This document shows, in pieces, positions 1 to 15,190 of a DNA stretch of 64,000 nucleotides. The notes beneath the pieces are model-generated. The model was not told where the DNA came from. It was given only the letters and a program-made list of their open reading frames with translations, and did not search any database. Positions within the stretch are counted from its first letter, which is position 1. Every line of letters begins with the position of its first letter. The stretch is from Clusia tigrina (Eukaryota > Arthropoda > Insecta > Diptera > Clusiidae): NCBI GenBank assembly GCA_920105625.2, contig OV050030.1, positions 74,043,900 to 74,107,899 on the forward strand, in the 5' to 3' direction. The position numbers and the translations under genes were made by a program.

Positions 1-119
1 ATCAGAGGAAGGATACGCCTCCTTCCCATATAATGAACTTTGGGGACCCCACTTAAAGACAATTACCCTATCTATGCTTCTAGTGATGATATATAAAAAT
101 AAATTGGTAGATGTATACA

Positions 120-3100
120 CTGGGTTTGTACTAGCATGCATTCCAAATATGGGCAGATTGTTACTACTGCCACGCCCACAATTAACCAAAAATCATTACT
201 AGGTTCCTATTAATGATTTCCCTGCGAAATTTCACAGGAATATTGCGGGTATTAACATTAAAGACCACACAAAAAATGGGCGTGTTATTTCTACAGCCAC
301 GCCCACTATTGAAATATTATTATAACTTGCGACCTTTACATTATTTTTGGACTAAATTTTATGTTAGTACGTATATGGACCCTACAAAGCCATATACAAG
401 ATTCGGGGTCGATCAGAGGAAGAATACGCCTCCTTCCCATATAATGAACTTTGGGGACCCCACTTAAAGACAATTAAACTATCTATGCTTCTAGTGATGA
501 TATATGAAAACAAATTGGTAGATGTATACACTGGGTCTGTACTAGCATGCATTCCAAATATGGGCAGATTGTTACTACTGCCACGCCCACAATTACAAAA
601 AATCATTACTAGGTTCCTATTAAAGATTTCTCTACGAAATTTCACAGGAATGTTGCGTGTACTAACATTAAACACGACACAGAAAATGGGCGTGTTATTT
701 CTACAGCCACGCCCACTATTGAAATATTATTATAACTTTCGACCTATATAATATTTTTGGATGAAATTTTATATTCATACGTATATGGACCCTACACTGG
801 GTCTGTACTAGCATGCATTCCAAATAGGGGCAGATTATTACTACTGCCACGCCCACAATGAACCAAAAATCATTACTAGGTTCCTATTAAAAATTTCTCT
901 ACGAAATTTCACAGGAATGTTGCGGGTACTAACATTAAACACGACACAGAAAATGGGCGTATTATTTCTAAAGCCACGCCCACTATTGACTTATTATTAT
1001 AACTTGCGACCTATAATATATTTTTGGGCGAAATTTTATATTCGTACGTATATGGACAATACAAAGCCATATACAAGTTTCACGGTAGATCAGAGGAAGA
1101 ATACGCCTCCCTCCCATATAAGAACTTTGGGGACCTCACTTAAAGACAATTACCCTATCTATGCTTCTAGTGATGATATATGAAAACGAATTGGTAGATG
1201 TATACACTGGGATTGTATTAGGATGTATTCCAAATATGGGGAGATAGTTACTACTGCCACGCCCACAATTAACCAAAAATGATTACGAGGTTCCTATCAA
1301 AGATTTCTCAACGAAATTTCACAGGAGTGTTGCGGGTATTAACATTAAACACCACACAAAAAATGGGCGTGTTATTTCTACAGCCACGCCCACTATTGAC
1401 ATATTATTATACCTTGCGACCTATACTATATTTTTGGACGTAATTTTATATTCGTATGTATATGGACCCTACAAAGCCATATACAAGTTTCACGGTAGAT
1501 CAGAGGAAGAATACGCCTCCCTCCCATATAAGAACTTTGGGGACCTCACTTAAAGACAATTACCCTATCTATGTTTCTAGTGATGATATATGAAAACGAA
1601 TTGGTAGATGTATACACTGGGTCTGTAGTAGGATGCATTCCAAATATGGGAGATTATAACAACTGCCACGCCCACAATTTACCAAAAATCATTAATAGGT
1701 TCCTATTAAAGATTTCTCAACGAAACTTCACTGGAATATTGCGGGTATTAACATTAAACACCACACAAAAAATGGGCGTGTTATTTCTACAGCCACGCCC
1801 ACTATTGAAATATTATTATAACTTGCGACCTATACATTATTTTTGGACTAAATTTTATGTTAGTACGTATATGGACCCTACAAAGCCATATACAAGATTC
1901 GGGGTCGATCAGAGGAAGGATACGCCTCCTTCCCATATAATGAGCTTTGGGGACCTCACGTAAAGACAATTACTCTATCTATGCTTCTAGTGATGATATA
2001 TGAAAACGAATTGGTGGATGTATACACTGGGTCTGTGCTAGGATGCATTCCAAATATGGGGAGATTATTACAACTGCCACGCCCACAATTAACCAAAAAT
2101 CATTAATAGGTTCCTATTAAAGATTTCTCAACGAAATTTCACAGGTATATTGCGGGTATTAACATTAAACACCACACAAAAAATGGGCGTGTTGTTTCTA
2201 CAGCCACGCCCACTATTGAAATATTATTATAACTTGCGACCTTTACATTATTTTTGGACTAAATTTTATGTTAGTACGTATATGGACCCTACAAAGCCAT
2301 ATACAAGATTCGGGGTCGATCAGAGGAAGAATACGCCTCCCTCCCATATAATGAACTTTGGGGACTTTACTTAAAGACAATTACCCTATCTATGCTTCTA
2401 GTGATTATATATGAAAACGAATTGGTAGATATATACACTGGGTCTGTACTAGCATGCATTCCAAATATGGGCAGATTGTTACTACTGCCATGCCCACAAT
2501 TAACCAAAAATCATTACTAGGTTCCTATTAAAGATTTCTCAACGAAATTTCACAGGAATGTTGCGGGTACTAACATTAAACACCACACAAAAAATTGGAG
2601 TGTTATTTCTATACCCACGCCCACTATTGACATATTATTATAACTTGCGCCCTATACAATATTTTTGGACTAAATTTTATGTTAGTACGTATATGGACCG
2701 TACAAACCCATATACAAGATTCGGGGTCGATCAGAGGAAGAATACGCCTCCTTCCCATATAATGAACTTTGGGGACCCCACTTAAAGACAATTACCCTAT
2801 CTATGCTTCTAGTGATGATATATGAAAACAAATTGGTAGATGTATACACTGGGTCTGTACTAGCATGCATTCCAAATATGGGCAGATTGTTACTACTGCC
2901 ACGCCCACAATTAACCAAAAATCATTACTAGGTTCCTATTAATGATTTCCCTGCGAAATTTCACAGGAATATTGCGGGTATTAACATTAAAGACCACACA
3001 AAAAATGGGCGTGTTATTTCTACAGCCACGCCCACTATTGAAATATTATTATAACTTGCGACCTTTACATTATTTTTGGACTAAATTTTATGTTAGTACG

Positions 3101-6100
3101 TATATGGACCCTACAAAGCCATATACAAGATTCGGGGTCGATCAGAGGAAGAATACGCCTCCTTCCCATATAATGAACTTTGGGGACCCCACTTAAAGAC
3201 AATTAAACTATCTATGCTTCTAGTGATGATATATGAAAACAAATTGGTAGATGTATACACTGGGTCTGTACTAGCATGCATTCCAAATATGGGCAGATTG
3301 TTACTACTGCCACGCCCACAATTACAAAAAATCATTACTAGGTTCCTATTAAAGATTTCTCTACGAAATTTCACAGGAATGTTGCGTGTACTAACATTAA
3401 ACACGACACAGAAAATGGGCGTGTTATTTCTACAGCCACGCCCACTATTGAAATATTATTATAACTTTCGACCTATATAATATTTTTGGATGAAATTTTA
3501 TATTCGTACGTATATGGACCCTACACTGGGTCTGTACTAGCATGCATTCCAAATAGGGGCAGATTATTACTACTGCCACGCCCACAATGAACCAAAAATC
3601 ATTACTAGGTTCCTATTAAAGATTTCTCTACGAAATTTCACAGGAATGTTGCGGGTACTAACATTAAACACGACACAGAAAATGGGCGTATTATTTCTAC
3701 AGCCACGCCCACTATTGACTTATTATTATAACTTGCGACCTATAATATATTTTTGGGCGAAATTTTATATTCGTACGTATATGGACCCTACAAAGCCATA
3801 TACAAGTTTCACGGTAGATCAGAGGAAAAATACGCCTCCCTCCCATATAAGAACTTTGGGGACCTCACTTAAAGACAATTACCCTATCTATGCTTCTAGT
3901 GATGATATATGAAAACGAATTGGTCGATGTATACACTGGGATTGTATTAGGATGTATTCCAAATATGGGGAGATAGTTACTACTGCCACGCCCACAATTA
4001 ACCAAAAATGATTACGAGGTTCCTATCAAAGATTTCTCAACGAAATTTCACAGGAGTGTTGCGGGTATTAACATTAAACACCACACAAAAAATGGGCGTG
4101 TTATTTCTACAGCCACGCCCACTATTGACATATTATTATACCTTGCGACCTATACTATATTTTTGGACGTAATTTTATATTCGTATGTATATGGACCCTA
4201 CAAAGCCATATACAAGTTTCACGGTAGATCAGAGGAAGAATACGCCTCCCTCCCATATAAGAACTTTGGGGACCTCACTTAAAGACAATTACCCTATCTA
4301 TGCTTCTAGTGATGATATATGAAAACGAATTGGTAGATGTATACACTGGGTCTGTAGTAGGATGCATTCCAAATATGGGAGATTATAACAACTGCCACGC
4401 CCACAATTTACCAAAAATCATTAATAGGTTCCTATTAAAGATTTCTCAACGAAACTTCACTGGAATATTGCGGGTATTAACATTAAACACCACACAAAAA
4501 ATGGGCGTGTTATTTCTACAGCCACGCCCACTATTGAAATATTATTATAACTTGCGACCTATACATTATTTTGGGACTAAATTTTATGTTAGTACGTATA
4601 TGGACCGTACAAACCCATATACAAGATTCGGGGTCGATCAGAGGAAGAATTCGCCTCTTTCCTATATAATGAACTTTAGGGACCCCACTTAAAGACAATT
4701 ACCCTATCTATGCTTCTAGTGATGATATATAAAAACAAATTGGTAGATGTATACACTGGGTTTGTACTAGCATGCATTCCAAATATGGGCAGATTGTTAC
4801 TACTGCCACTCCCACAATTAACCAAAAATCATTACTAGGTTCCTATTAATGATTTCCCTGCGAAATTTCACAGGAATATTGCGGGTATTAACATTAAACA
4901 CCACACAAAAAATGGGCGTGTTATTTCTACAGCCACGCCCACTATTGAAATATTATTATAACTTGCGACCTATACATTATTTTTGGACTAAATTTTATGT
5001 TAGTACGTATATGGACCCTACAAAGCCATATACAAGATTCGGGGTCGATCAGAGGAAGGATACGCCTCCTTCCCATATAATGAGCTTTGGGGACCTCACG
5101 TAAAGACAATTACTCTATCTATGCTTCTAGTGATGATATATGAAAACGAATTGGTGGATGTATACACTGGGTCTGTACTAGGATGCATTCCAAATATGGG
5201 GAGATTATTACAACTGCCACGCCCACAATTAACCAAAAATCATTAATAGGTTCCTATTAAAGATTTCTCAACGAAATTTCACAGGTATATTGCGGGTATT
5301 AACATTAAACACCACACAAAAAATGGGCGTGTTGTTTCTACAGCCACGCCCACTATTGAAATATTATTATAACTTGCGACCTTTACATTATTTTTGGACT
5401 AAATTTTATGTTAGTACGTATATGGACCCTACAAAGCCATATACAAGATTCGGGGTCGATCAGAGGAAGAATACGCCTCCCTCCCATATAATGAACTTTG
5501 GGGACTTTACTTAAAGACAATTACCCTATCTATGCTTCTAGTGATTATATATGAAAACGAATTGGTAGATATATACACTGGGTCTGTACTAGCATGCATT
5601 CCAAATATGGGCAGATTGTTACTACTGCCATGCCCACAATTAACCAAAAATCATTACTAGGTTCCTATTAAAGATTTCTCAACGAAATTTCACAGGAATG
5701 TTGCGGGTACTAACATTAAACACCACACAAAAAACTGGAGTGTTATTTCTATACCCACGCCCACTATTGACATATTATTATAACTTGCGCCCTATACAAT
5801 ATTTTTGGACTAAATTTTATGTTAGTACGTATATGGACCGTACAAACCCATATACAAGATTCGGGGTCGATCAGAGGAAGAATACGCCTCCTTCCCATAT
5901 AATGAACTTTGGGGACCCCACTTAAAGACAATTACGCTATCTATGCTTCTAGTGATGATATATGAAAACAAATTGGTAGATGTATACACTGGGTCTGTAC
6001 TAGCATGCATTCCAAATATGGGCAGATTGTTACTACTGCCACGCCCAGAATTACAAAAAATCATTACTAGGTTCCTATTAAAGATTTCTCTACGAAATTT

Positions 6101-6640
6101 CACAGGAATGTTGCGTTTACTAACATTAAACACGACACAGAAAATGGGCGTATTATTTCTACAGCCACGCCCACTATTGATATTTTATTATAACTTACGA
6201 CCTATATAATATTTTTGGATGAAATTTTATATTCATACGTATATGGACCCTACACTGGGTCTGTACTAGCATGCATTCCAAATAGGGGCAGATTATTACT
6301 ACTGCCACGCCCACAATGAACCAAAAATCATTACTAGGTTCCTATTAAAGATTTCTCTACGAAATTTCACAGGAATGTTGCGGGTACAAACATTAAACAC
6401 GACACAGAAAATGGGCGTATTATTTCTACAGCCACGCCCACTATTGACATATTATTATAACTTGCGACCTATAATATATTTTTTGGCGAAATTTTATATT
6501 CGTACGTATATGGACCCTACAAAGCCATATTCAAGTTTCACGGTAGATCAGAGGAAGAATACGCCTCCCTCCCATATAAGAACTTTGGGGACCTCACTTA
6601 AAGACAATTACCCTATCTATGCTTCTAGTGATGATATATG
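120..6640 (+). repeat. 2,729-bp higher-order repeat (7-mer with one short monomer)
   Basis: Sequence at about 120-1,876 recurs almost unchanged at 2,849-4,605 (offset 2,729 bp = six full plus one 267-bp monomer). Part of it recurs again at about 5,943-6,641. A second offset of 3,140 bp (2,729 + 411) links 1,879-2,790 with 5,019-5,930, so one extra monomer was inserted between these copies. Confidence 0.85.
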
Positions 6641-7423
6641 AAAACGAATTGGTAGATGTATACACTGGGTCTGTACTAGGATGCATTCCAAATATGGGGA
6701 GATTATTACAACTGCCACGCCCACAATTAACCAAAAATCATTAATAGGTTCCTATTAAAGATTTCTCAACTAAATTTCACAGGAATATTGCGGGTATTAA
6801 CATTAAACACCACACAAAAAATGGGCGTGTTGTTTCTACAGCCACGCCCACTATTGAAATATTATTATAACTTGCGACCTTTACATTATTTTTGGACTAA
6901 ATTTTATGTTAGTACGTATATGGACCCTACAAAGCCATATACAAGATTCGGGGTCGATCAGAGGAAGAATACGCCTCCCTCCCATATAATGAACTTTGGG
7001 GACTTTACTTAAAGACAATTACCCTATCTATGCTTCTAGTGATGATATATGAAAACGAATTGGTAGATATATACACTGGGTCTGTACTAGCATGCATTCC
7101 AAATATGGGCAGATTGTTACTACTGCCATGCCCACAATTAACCAAAAATCATTACTAGGTTCCTATTAAAGATTTCTCAACGAAATTTCACAGGAATATT
7201 GCGGGTATTCACATTAAACACCACACAAAAAATGGGCGTGTTATTTCTACAGCCCCGCCCACTATTGAAATATTATTATAACTTGCGACCTATACATTAT
7301 TTTTGGACTAAATTTTATGTTAGTACGTATATGGACCCTACAAAGCCATATACAAGATTCGGGGTCGATCAGAGGAAGGATACGCCTCCTTCCCATATAA
7401 TGAGCTTTGGGGACCTCACGTAA

Positions 7424-9480
7424 AGACAATTACTCTATCTATGCTTCTAGTGATGATATATGAAAACGAATTGGTGGATGTATACACTGGGTCTGTACTA
7501 GGATGCATTCCAAATATGGGGAGATTATTACAACTGCCACGCCCACAATTAACCAAAAATCATTAATAGGTTCCTATAAAAATTTCTCAACGAAATTTCA
7601 CAGGTATATTGCGGGTATTAACATTAAACACCACACAAAAAATGGGCGTGTTGTTTCTACAGCCACGCCCACTATTGAAATATTATTATAACTTGCGACC
7701 TTTACATTATTTTTGGACTAAATTTTATGTGAGTACGTATATGGACCCTACAAAGCCATATACAAGATTCGGAGTCGATCAGAGGAAGAATACGCCTCCC
7801 TCCCATATAATGAACTTTGGGGACTTTACTTAAAGACAATTACCCTATCTATGCTTCTAGTGATGATATATGAAAACGAATTGGTAGATATATACACTGG
7901 GTCTGTACTAGCATGCATTCCAAATATGGGCAGATTGTTACTACTGCCATGCCCACAATTAACCAAAAATCATTACTAGGTTCCTATTAAAGATTTCTCA
8001 ACGAAATTTCACAGGAATGTTGCGGGTACTAACATTAAACACTACACAAAAAATGGGAGTGTTATTTCTATACCCACGCCCACTATTGACATATTATTAT
8101 AACTTGCGCCCTATACAATATTTTTGGACTAAATTTTATGTTAGTACGTATATGGACCCTACAAAGCCATATACAAGATTCGGGGTCGATCAGAGGAAGG
8201 ATACGCCTCCTTCCCATATAATGAGCTTTGGGGACCTCACGTAAAGACAAATACTCTATCTATGCTTCTAGTGATGATATATGAAAACGAATTGGTGGAT
8301 GTATACACTGGGTCTGTACTAGGATGCATTCCAAATATGGGGAGATTATTACAACTGCCACGCCCACAATTAACCAAAAATCATTAATAGGTTCCTATAA
8401 AAATTTCTCAACGAAATTTCACAGGTATATTGCGGGTATTAACATTAAACACCACACAAAAAATGGGCGTGTTGTTTCTACAGCCACGCCCACTATTGAA
8501 ATATTATTATAACTTGCGACCTTTACATTATTTTTAGACTAAATTTTATGTGAGTACGTATATGGACCCTACAAAGCCATATACAAGATTCGGGGTCGAT
8601 CAGAGGAAGAATACGCCTCCCTCCCATATAATGAACTTTGGGGACTTTACTTAAAGACAATTACCCTATCTATGCTTCTAGTGATGATATATGAAAACGA
8701 ATTGGTAGATATATACACTGGGTCTGTACTAGCATGCATTCCAAATATGGGCAGATTGTTACTACTGCCATGCCCACAATTAACCAAAAATCATTACTAG
8801 GTTCCTATTAAAGATTTCTCAACGAAATTTCACAGGAATGTTGCGGGTACTAACATTAAACACTACACAAAAAATGGGAGTGTTATTTCTATACCCACGC
8901 CCACTATTGACATATTATTATAACTTGCGCCCTATACAATATTTTTGGACTAAATTTTATGTTAGTACGTATATGGACCGTACAAACCCATATACAAGAT
9001 TCGGGGTCGATCAGAGGAAGAATACGCCTCCCTCCCATATAATGAACTTTGGGGACTTTACTTAAAGACAATTACCCTATCTATGCTTCTAGTGATGATA
9101 TATGAAAACGAATTGGTGGATGTATACACTGGGTCTGTACTAGGATGCATTCCAAATATGGGGAGATTATTACAACTGCCACGCCCACAATTAACCAAAA
9201 ATCATTAATAGGTTCCTATAAAAATTTCTCAACGAAATTTCACAGGTATATTGCGGGTATTAACATTAAACACCACACAAAAAATGGGCGTGTTGTTTCT
9301 ACAGCCACGCCCACTATTGAAATATTATTATAACTTGCGACCTTTACATTATTTTTGGACTAAATTTTATGTGAGTACGTATATGGACCCTACAAAGCCA
9401 TATACAAGATTCGGGGTCGATCAGAGGAAGAATACGCCTCCCTCCCATATAATGAACTTTGGGGACTTTACTTAAAGACA
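7424..9480 (+). repeat. 821-bp dimeric higher-order repeat
   Basis: Landmarks recur every 821 bp: 7,503, 8,324 and 9,145, and 7,609, 8,430 and 9,251. Alternate monomers differ (one ggggagattatta type, one gggcagattgtta type), so the unit is a dimer. About two and a half copies are present. Confidence 0.8.
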
Positions 9481-9924
9481 ATTACCCTATCTATGCTTCT
9501 AGTGATGATATATGAAAACGAATTGGTAGATATATACACTGGGTCTGTACTAGCATGCATTCCAAATATGGGCAGATTGTTACTACTGCCATGCCCACAA
9601 TTACAAAAAATCATTACTAGGTTCCTATTAAAGATTTCTCTACGAAATTTCACAGGAATGTTGCGTGTACTAACATTAAACACGACCCAGAAAATGGGCG
9701 TATTATTTCTACAGCCACGCCCACTATTGATATTTTATTATAACTTACGACCTATATAATATTTTTGGATGAAATTTTATATTCATACGTATATGGACCC
9801 TACACTGGGTCTGTACTAGCATGCATTCCAAATAGGGGCAGATTATTACTACTGCCACGCCCTCAATGAACCAAAAATCATTACTAGGTTCCTATTAAAG
9901 ATTTCTCTACGAAATTTCACAGGA

Positions 9925-12900
9925 ATGTTGCGGGTACTAACATTAAACACGACACAGAAAATGGGCGTATTTTTTCTACAGCCACGCCCACTATTGACAT
10001 ATTATTATAACTTGCGACCTATAATATATTTTTGGGCGAAATTTTATATTCGTACGTATATGGACCCTACAAAGCCATATACAAGTTTCACGGTAGATCA
10101 GAGGAAGAATACGCCTCCCTCCCATATAAGAACTCTGGGGACCTCACTTAAAGACAATTACCCTATCTATGCTTCTAGTGGTGATATATGAAAACGAATT
10201 GGTATATGTATACACTGGGTCTGTATTAGGATGCATTCCAAATTTGGGGAGATTGTTGCTACTGCCACGCCCACAATTAACCAAAAATTATTACGAGGTT
10301 CCTATCAAAGATTTCTCAACGAAATTTCACAGGAATGTTGCGGGTACTAACATTAAACACCACACAAAAAATGGGCGTGTTATTTCTACAGCCACGCCCA
10401 CTATTGACATATTATTATAACTTGCGACCTATACAATATTTTTGGACGAAATTTTATATTCGTATGTATATGGACCCTACAAAGCCATATACAAGTTTCA
10501 CGGTAGATCAGAGGAAGAATACGCCTCCCTCCCATATAAGAACTTTGGGGACCTCACTTAAAGACAATTACCCTATCTATGCTTCTAGTGATGATATATG
10601 AAAACGAATTGGTAGATGTATACACTGGGTCTGTACTATGATGCATTCCAAATATGGGGAGATTATTACAACTGCCACGCCCACAATTAACCAAAAATCA
10701 TTACTAGGTTCCTATTAAAGATTTCTCAACGAAATTTCACAGAAATGTTGCGGGTACTAACATTCAACACCACACAAAAAATGGGAGTGTTATTTCTATA
10801 CCCACGCCCACTATTGACATATTATTATAACTTGCGCCCTATACAATATTTTTGGACTAAATTTTATGTTAGTACGTATATGGACCGTACAAACCCATAT
10901 ACAAGTTTCACGGTAGATCAGAGGAAGAATACGCCTCCCTCCCATATAAGAACTTTGGGGACCTCACTTAAAGACAATTACCCTATCTATGCTTCTAGTG
11001 ATGATATATGAAAACGAATTGGTAGATATATACACTGGGTTTGTACTAGCATGCATTCCAATTATGGGCAGATTGTTACTACTGCCATGCCCACAATTAA
11101 CCAAAAATCATTACTAGGTTCCTATTAAAAATTTCTCAACGAAATTTCACAGGAATGTTGCGGGTACTAACATTAAACACCACACAAAAAATGGGAGTGT
11201 TATTTCTATACCCACGCCCACTATTGACATATTATTATAACTTGCGCCCTATAAAATATTTTTGGACTAAATTTTATGTTAGTACGTATATGGACCGTAC
11301 AAACCCATATACAAGATTCGGGGTCGATCAGAGGAAGAATACGCCTCCTTCCCATATAATGAACTTTGGGGACCCCACTTAAAGACAATTACCCTATCTA
11401 TGCTTCTAGTGATGATATATGAAAACAAATTGGTAGATGTATACACTGGGTCTGTACTAGCATGCATTCCAAATATGGGCAGATTGTTACTACTGCCACG
11501 CCCACAATTACAAAAAATCATTACTAAGATTTCTCTACGAAATTTCACAGGAATGTTGCGTGTACTAACATTAAACACGACCCAGAAAATGGGCGTATTA
11601 TTTCTACAGCCACGCCCACTATTGATATTTTATTATAACTTACGACCTATATAATATTTTTGGATGAAATTTTATATTCATACGTATATGGACCCTACAC
11701 TGGGTCTGTTCTAGCATGCATTCCAAATAGGGGCAGATTATTACTACTGCCACGCCCTCAATGAACCAAAAATCATTACTAGGTTCCTATTAAAGATTTC
11801 TCTACGAAATTTCACAGGAATGTTGCGGGTACTAACATTAAACACGACACAGAAAATGGGCGTATTATTTCTACAGCCACGCCCACTATTGACATATTAT
11901 TATAACTTGCGACCTATAATATATTTTTGGGCGAAATTTTATATTCGTACGTATATGGACCCTACAAAGCCATATACAAGTTTCACGGTAGATCAGAGGA
12001 AGAATACGCCTCCCTCCCATATAATAACTCTGGGGACCTCACTTAAAGACAATTACCCTATCTATGCTTCTAGTGGTGATATATGAAAACGAATTGGTAT
12101 ATGTATACACTGGGTCTGTATTAGGATGCATTCCAAATATGGGGAGATTGTTGCTACTGCCACGCCCACAATTAACCAAAAATCATTACGAGGTTCCTAT
12201 CAAAGATTTCTCAACGAAATTTCACAGGAATGTTGCGGGTACTAACATTAAACACCACACAAAAAATGGGCGTGTTATTTCTACAGCCACGCCCACTATT
12301 GACATATTATTATAACTTGCGACCTATACAATATTTTTGGACGAAATTTTATATTCGTATGTATATGGACCCTACAAAGCCATATACAAGTTTCACGGTA
12401 GATCAGAGGAAGAATACGCCTCCCTCCCATATAAGAACTTTGGGGACCTCACTTAAAGACAATTACCCTATCTATGCTTCTAGTGATGATATATGAAAAC
12501 GAATTGGTAGATGTATACACTGGGTCTGTACTAGGATGCATTCCAAATATGGGGAGATTATTACAACTGCCACGCCCACAATTTAACAAAAATCATTACT
12601 AAGTTCCTATTAAAGATTTCTCAACGAAATTTCACAGAAATGTTGCGGGTACTAACATTAAACACCACACAAAAAATGGGAGTGTTATTTCTATACCCAC
12701 GCCCACTATTGACATATTATTATAACTTGCGCCCTATACAATATTTTTGGACTAAATTTTATGTTAGTACGTATATGGACCGTACAAACCCATATACAAG
12801 ATTCGGGGTCGATCAGAGGAAGAATACGCCTCCTTCCCATATAATGAACTTTGGGGACCCCACTAAAAGACAACTACCCTATCTATGCTTCTAGTGATGA

Positions 12901-15190
12901 TATATGAAAACGAATTGGTAGATGTATACACTGGGTCTGTATTAGGATGCATTCCAAATATGGGGAGATTGTTACTACTGCCACGCCCACAATTAACCAA
13001 AAATCATTACGAGGTTCCTATCAAAGATTTCTCAACGAAATTTCACAGGAATGTTGCGGGTACTAATATTAAACACCACACAAAAAATGGGCGTGTTATT
13101 TCTACAGCCACTCCCACTATTGACATATTATTATAACTTGCGACCTATACAATATTTTTGGACGAAATTTTATATTCGTATGTATATGGACCCTACAAAG
13201 CCATATACAAGTTTCACGGTAGATCAGAGGAAGAATACGCCTCCCTCCCATATAAGAACTTTGGGGACCTCACTTAAAGACAATTACCCTATCTATGCTT
13301 CTAGTGATGATATATGAAAACGAATTGGTAGATATATACACTGGGTTTGTACTAGCATGCATTCCAATTATGGGCAGATTGTTACTACTGCCATGCCCAC
13401 AATTAACCAAAAATCATTACTAGGTTCCTATTAAAGATTTCTCAACGAAATTTCACAGGAATGTTGCGGGTACTAACATTAAACACCACACAAAAAATGG
13501 GAGTGTTATTTCTATACCCACGCCTACTATTGACATATTATTATAACTTGCGCCCTATACAATATTTTTGGACTAAATTTTATGTTAGTACGTATATGGA
13601 CCGTACAAATCCATATACAAGATTCGGGGTCGATCAGAGGAAGAATACGCCTCCTTCCCATATAATGAACTTTGGGGACCCCACGTAAAGACAATTACCC
13701 TATCTATGCTTCTAGTGATGATATATGAAAACAAATTGGTAGATGTATACACTGGGTGTGTACTAGCATGCATTCCAAATATGGGCAAATTGTTACTACT
13801 GCCACGCCCACAATTACAAAAAATCATTACTAGGTTCCTATTAAAGATTTCTCTACGAAATTTCACAGGAATGTTGCGTGTACTAACATTAAACACGACA
13901 CAGAAAATGGGCGTATTATTTCTACAGCCTCGCCCACTATTGATATTTTATTATAACTTACGACCTATATAATATTTTTGGATGAAATTTTATATTCATA
14001 CGTATATGGACCCTACACTGGGTCTGTACTAGCATGCATTCCAAATAGGGACAGATTATTACTACTGCCACGCCCACAATTAACCAAAAATCATTACGGG
14101 GTTCCTATCAAAGATTTCTCAACGAAATTTCACAGGAATGTTGCGGGTACTAACATTAAACACCACACAAAAAATGGGCGTGTTATTTCTAGAGCCACGC
14201 CCACTATTGACATATTATTATAACTTGCGACCTATACAATATTTTTGGACGAAATTTTATATTCGTATGTATATGGACCCTACAAAGCCATATACAAGTT
14301 TCACGGTAGATCAGAGGAAGAATACGCCTCCCTCCCATATAAGAACTTTGGGGACCTCACTTAAAGACAATTACCCTATCTATGCTTCTAGTGATGATAT
14401 ATGAAAACGAATTGGTAGATGTATACACTGGGTCTGTACTAGCATGCATTCCAAATATGGGGAGATTATTACAACTGCCACGCCCACAATTAACCAAAAA
14501 TCATTACTAGGTTCCTATTAAAGATTTCTCAACGAAATTTCACAGAAATGTTGCGGGTACTAGCATTAAACACCACACAAAAAATGGGAGTGTTATTTCT
14601 ATACCCACGCCCACTATTGACATATTATTATAACTTGCGCCCTATACAATATTTTTGGACTAAATTTTATGTTACTACGTATATGGACCGTACAAACCCA
14701 TATACAAGATTCGGGGTCGATCAGAGGAAGAATACGCCTCCTTCCCATATAATGAACTTTGGGGACCCCAGTAAAAGACAATTACCCTATCTATGCTTCT
14801 AGTGATGATATATGAAAACAAATTGGTAGATGTATACACTGGGTCTGTACTAGCATGCATTCCAAATATGGGCAGATTGTTACTACTGCCTCGCCCACAA
14901 TTACAAAAAATCATTACTAGGTTCCTATTAAAGATTTCTCTACGAAATTTCACAGGAATGTTGCGTGTACTAACATTAAACACGACACAGAAAATGGGCG
15001 TATTATTTCTACAGCCACGCCCACTATTGATATTTTATTATAACTTACGACCTATATAATATTTTTGGATGAAATTTTATATTCATACGTATATGGACCC
15101 TACACTGGGTCTGTACTAGCATGCATTCCAAATAGGGGCAGATTATTACTATTGCCACGCCCACAATGAACCAAAAATCAATACTAGGTT
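9925..15190 (+). repeat. 1,895-bp and 1,087-bp higher-order repeats
   Basis: 9,925-10,990 recurs at 11,820-12,890 (offset 1,895). 13,461-14,100 recurs at 14,548-15,190 (offset 1,087 = two full plus one 267-bp monomer). An 821-bp offset also links 12,064 with 12,885. Copies are near-identical but interleaved, so unit borders are approximate. Confidence 0.7.

Noticed and set aside
10446..10856. CENP-B box in the satellite monomer
   Set aside because: Partial resemblance exists around ttcgggg on the opposite strand, but the full spaced motif is not satisfied on either strand.
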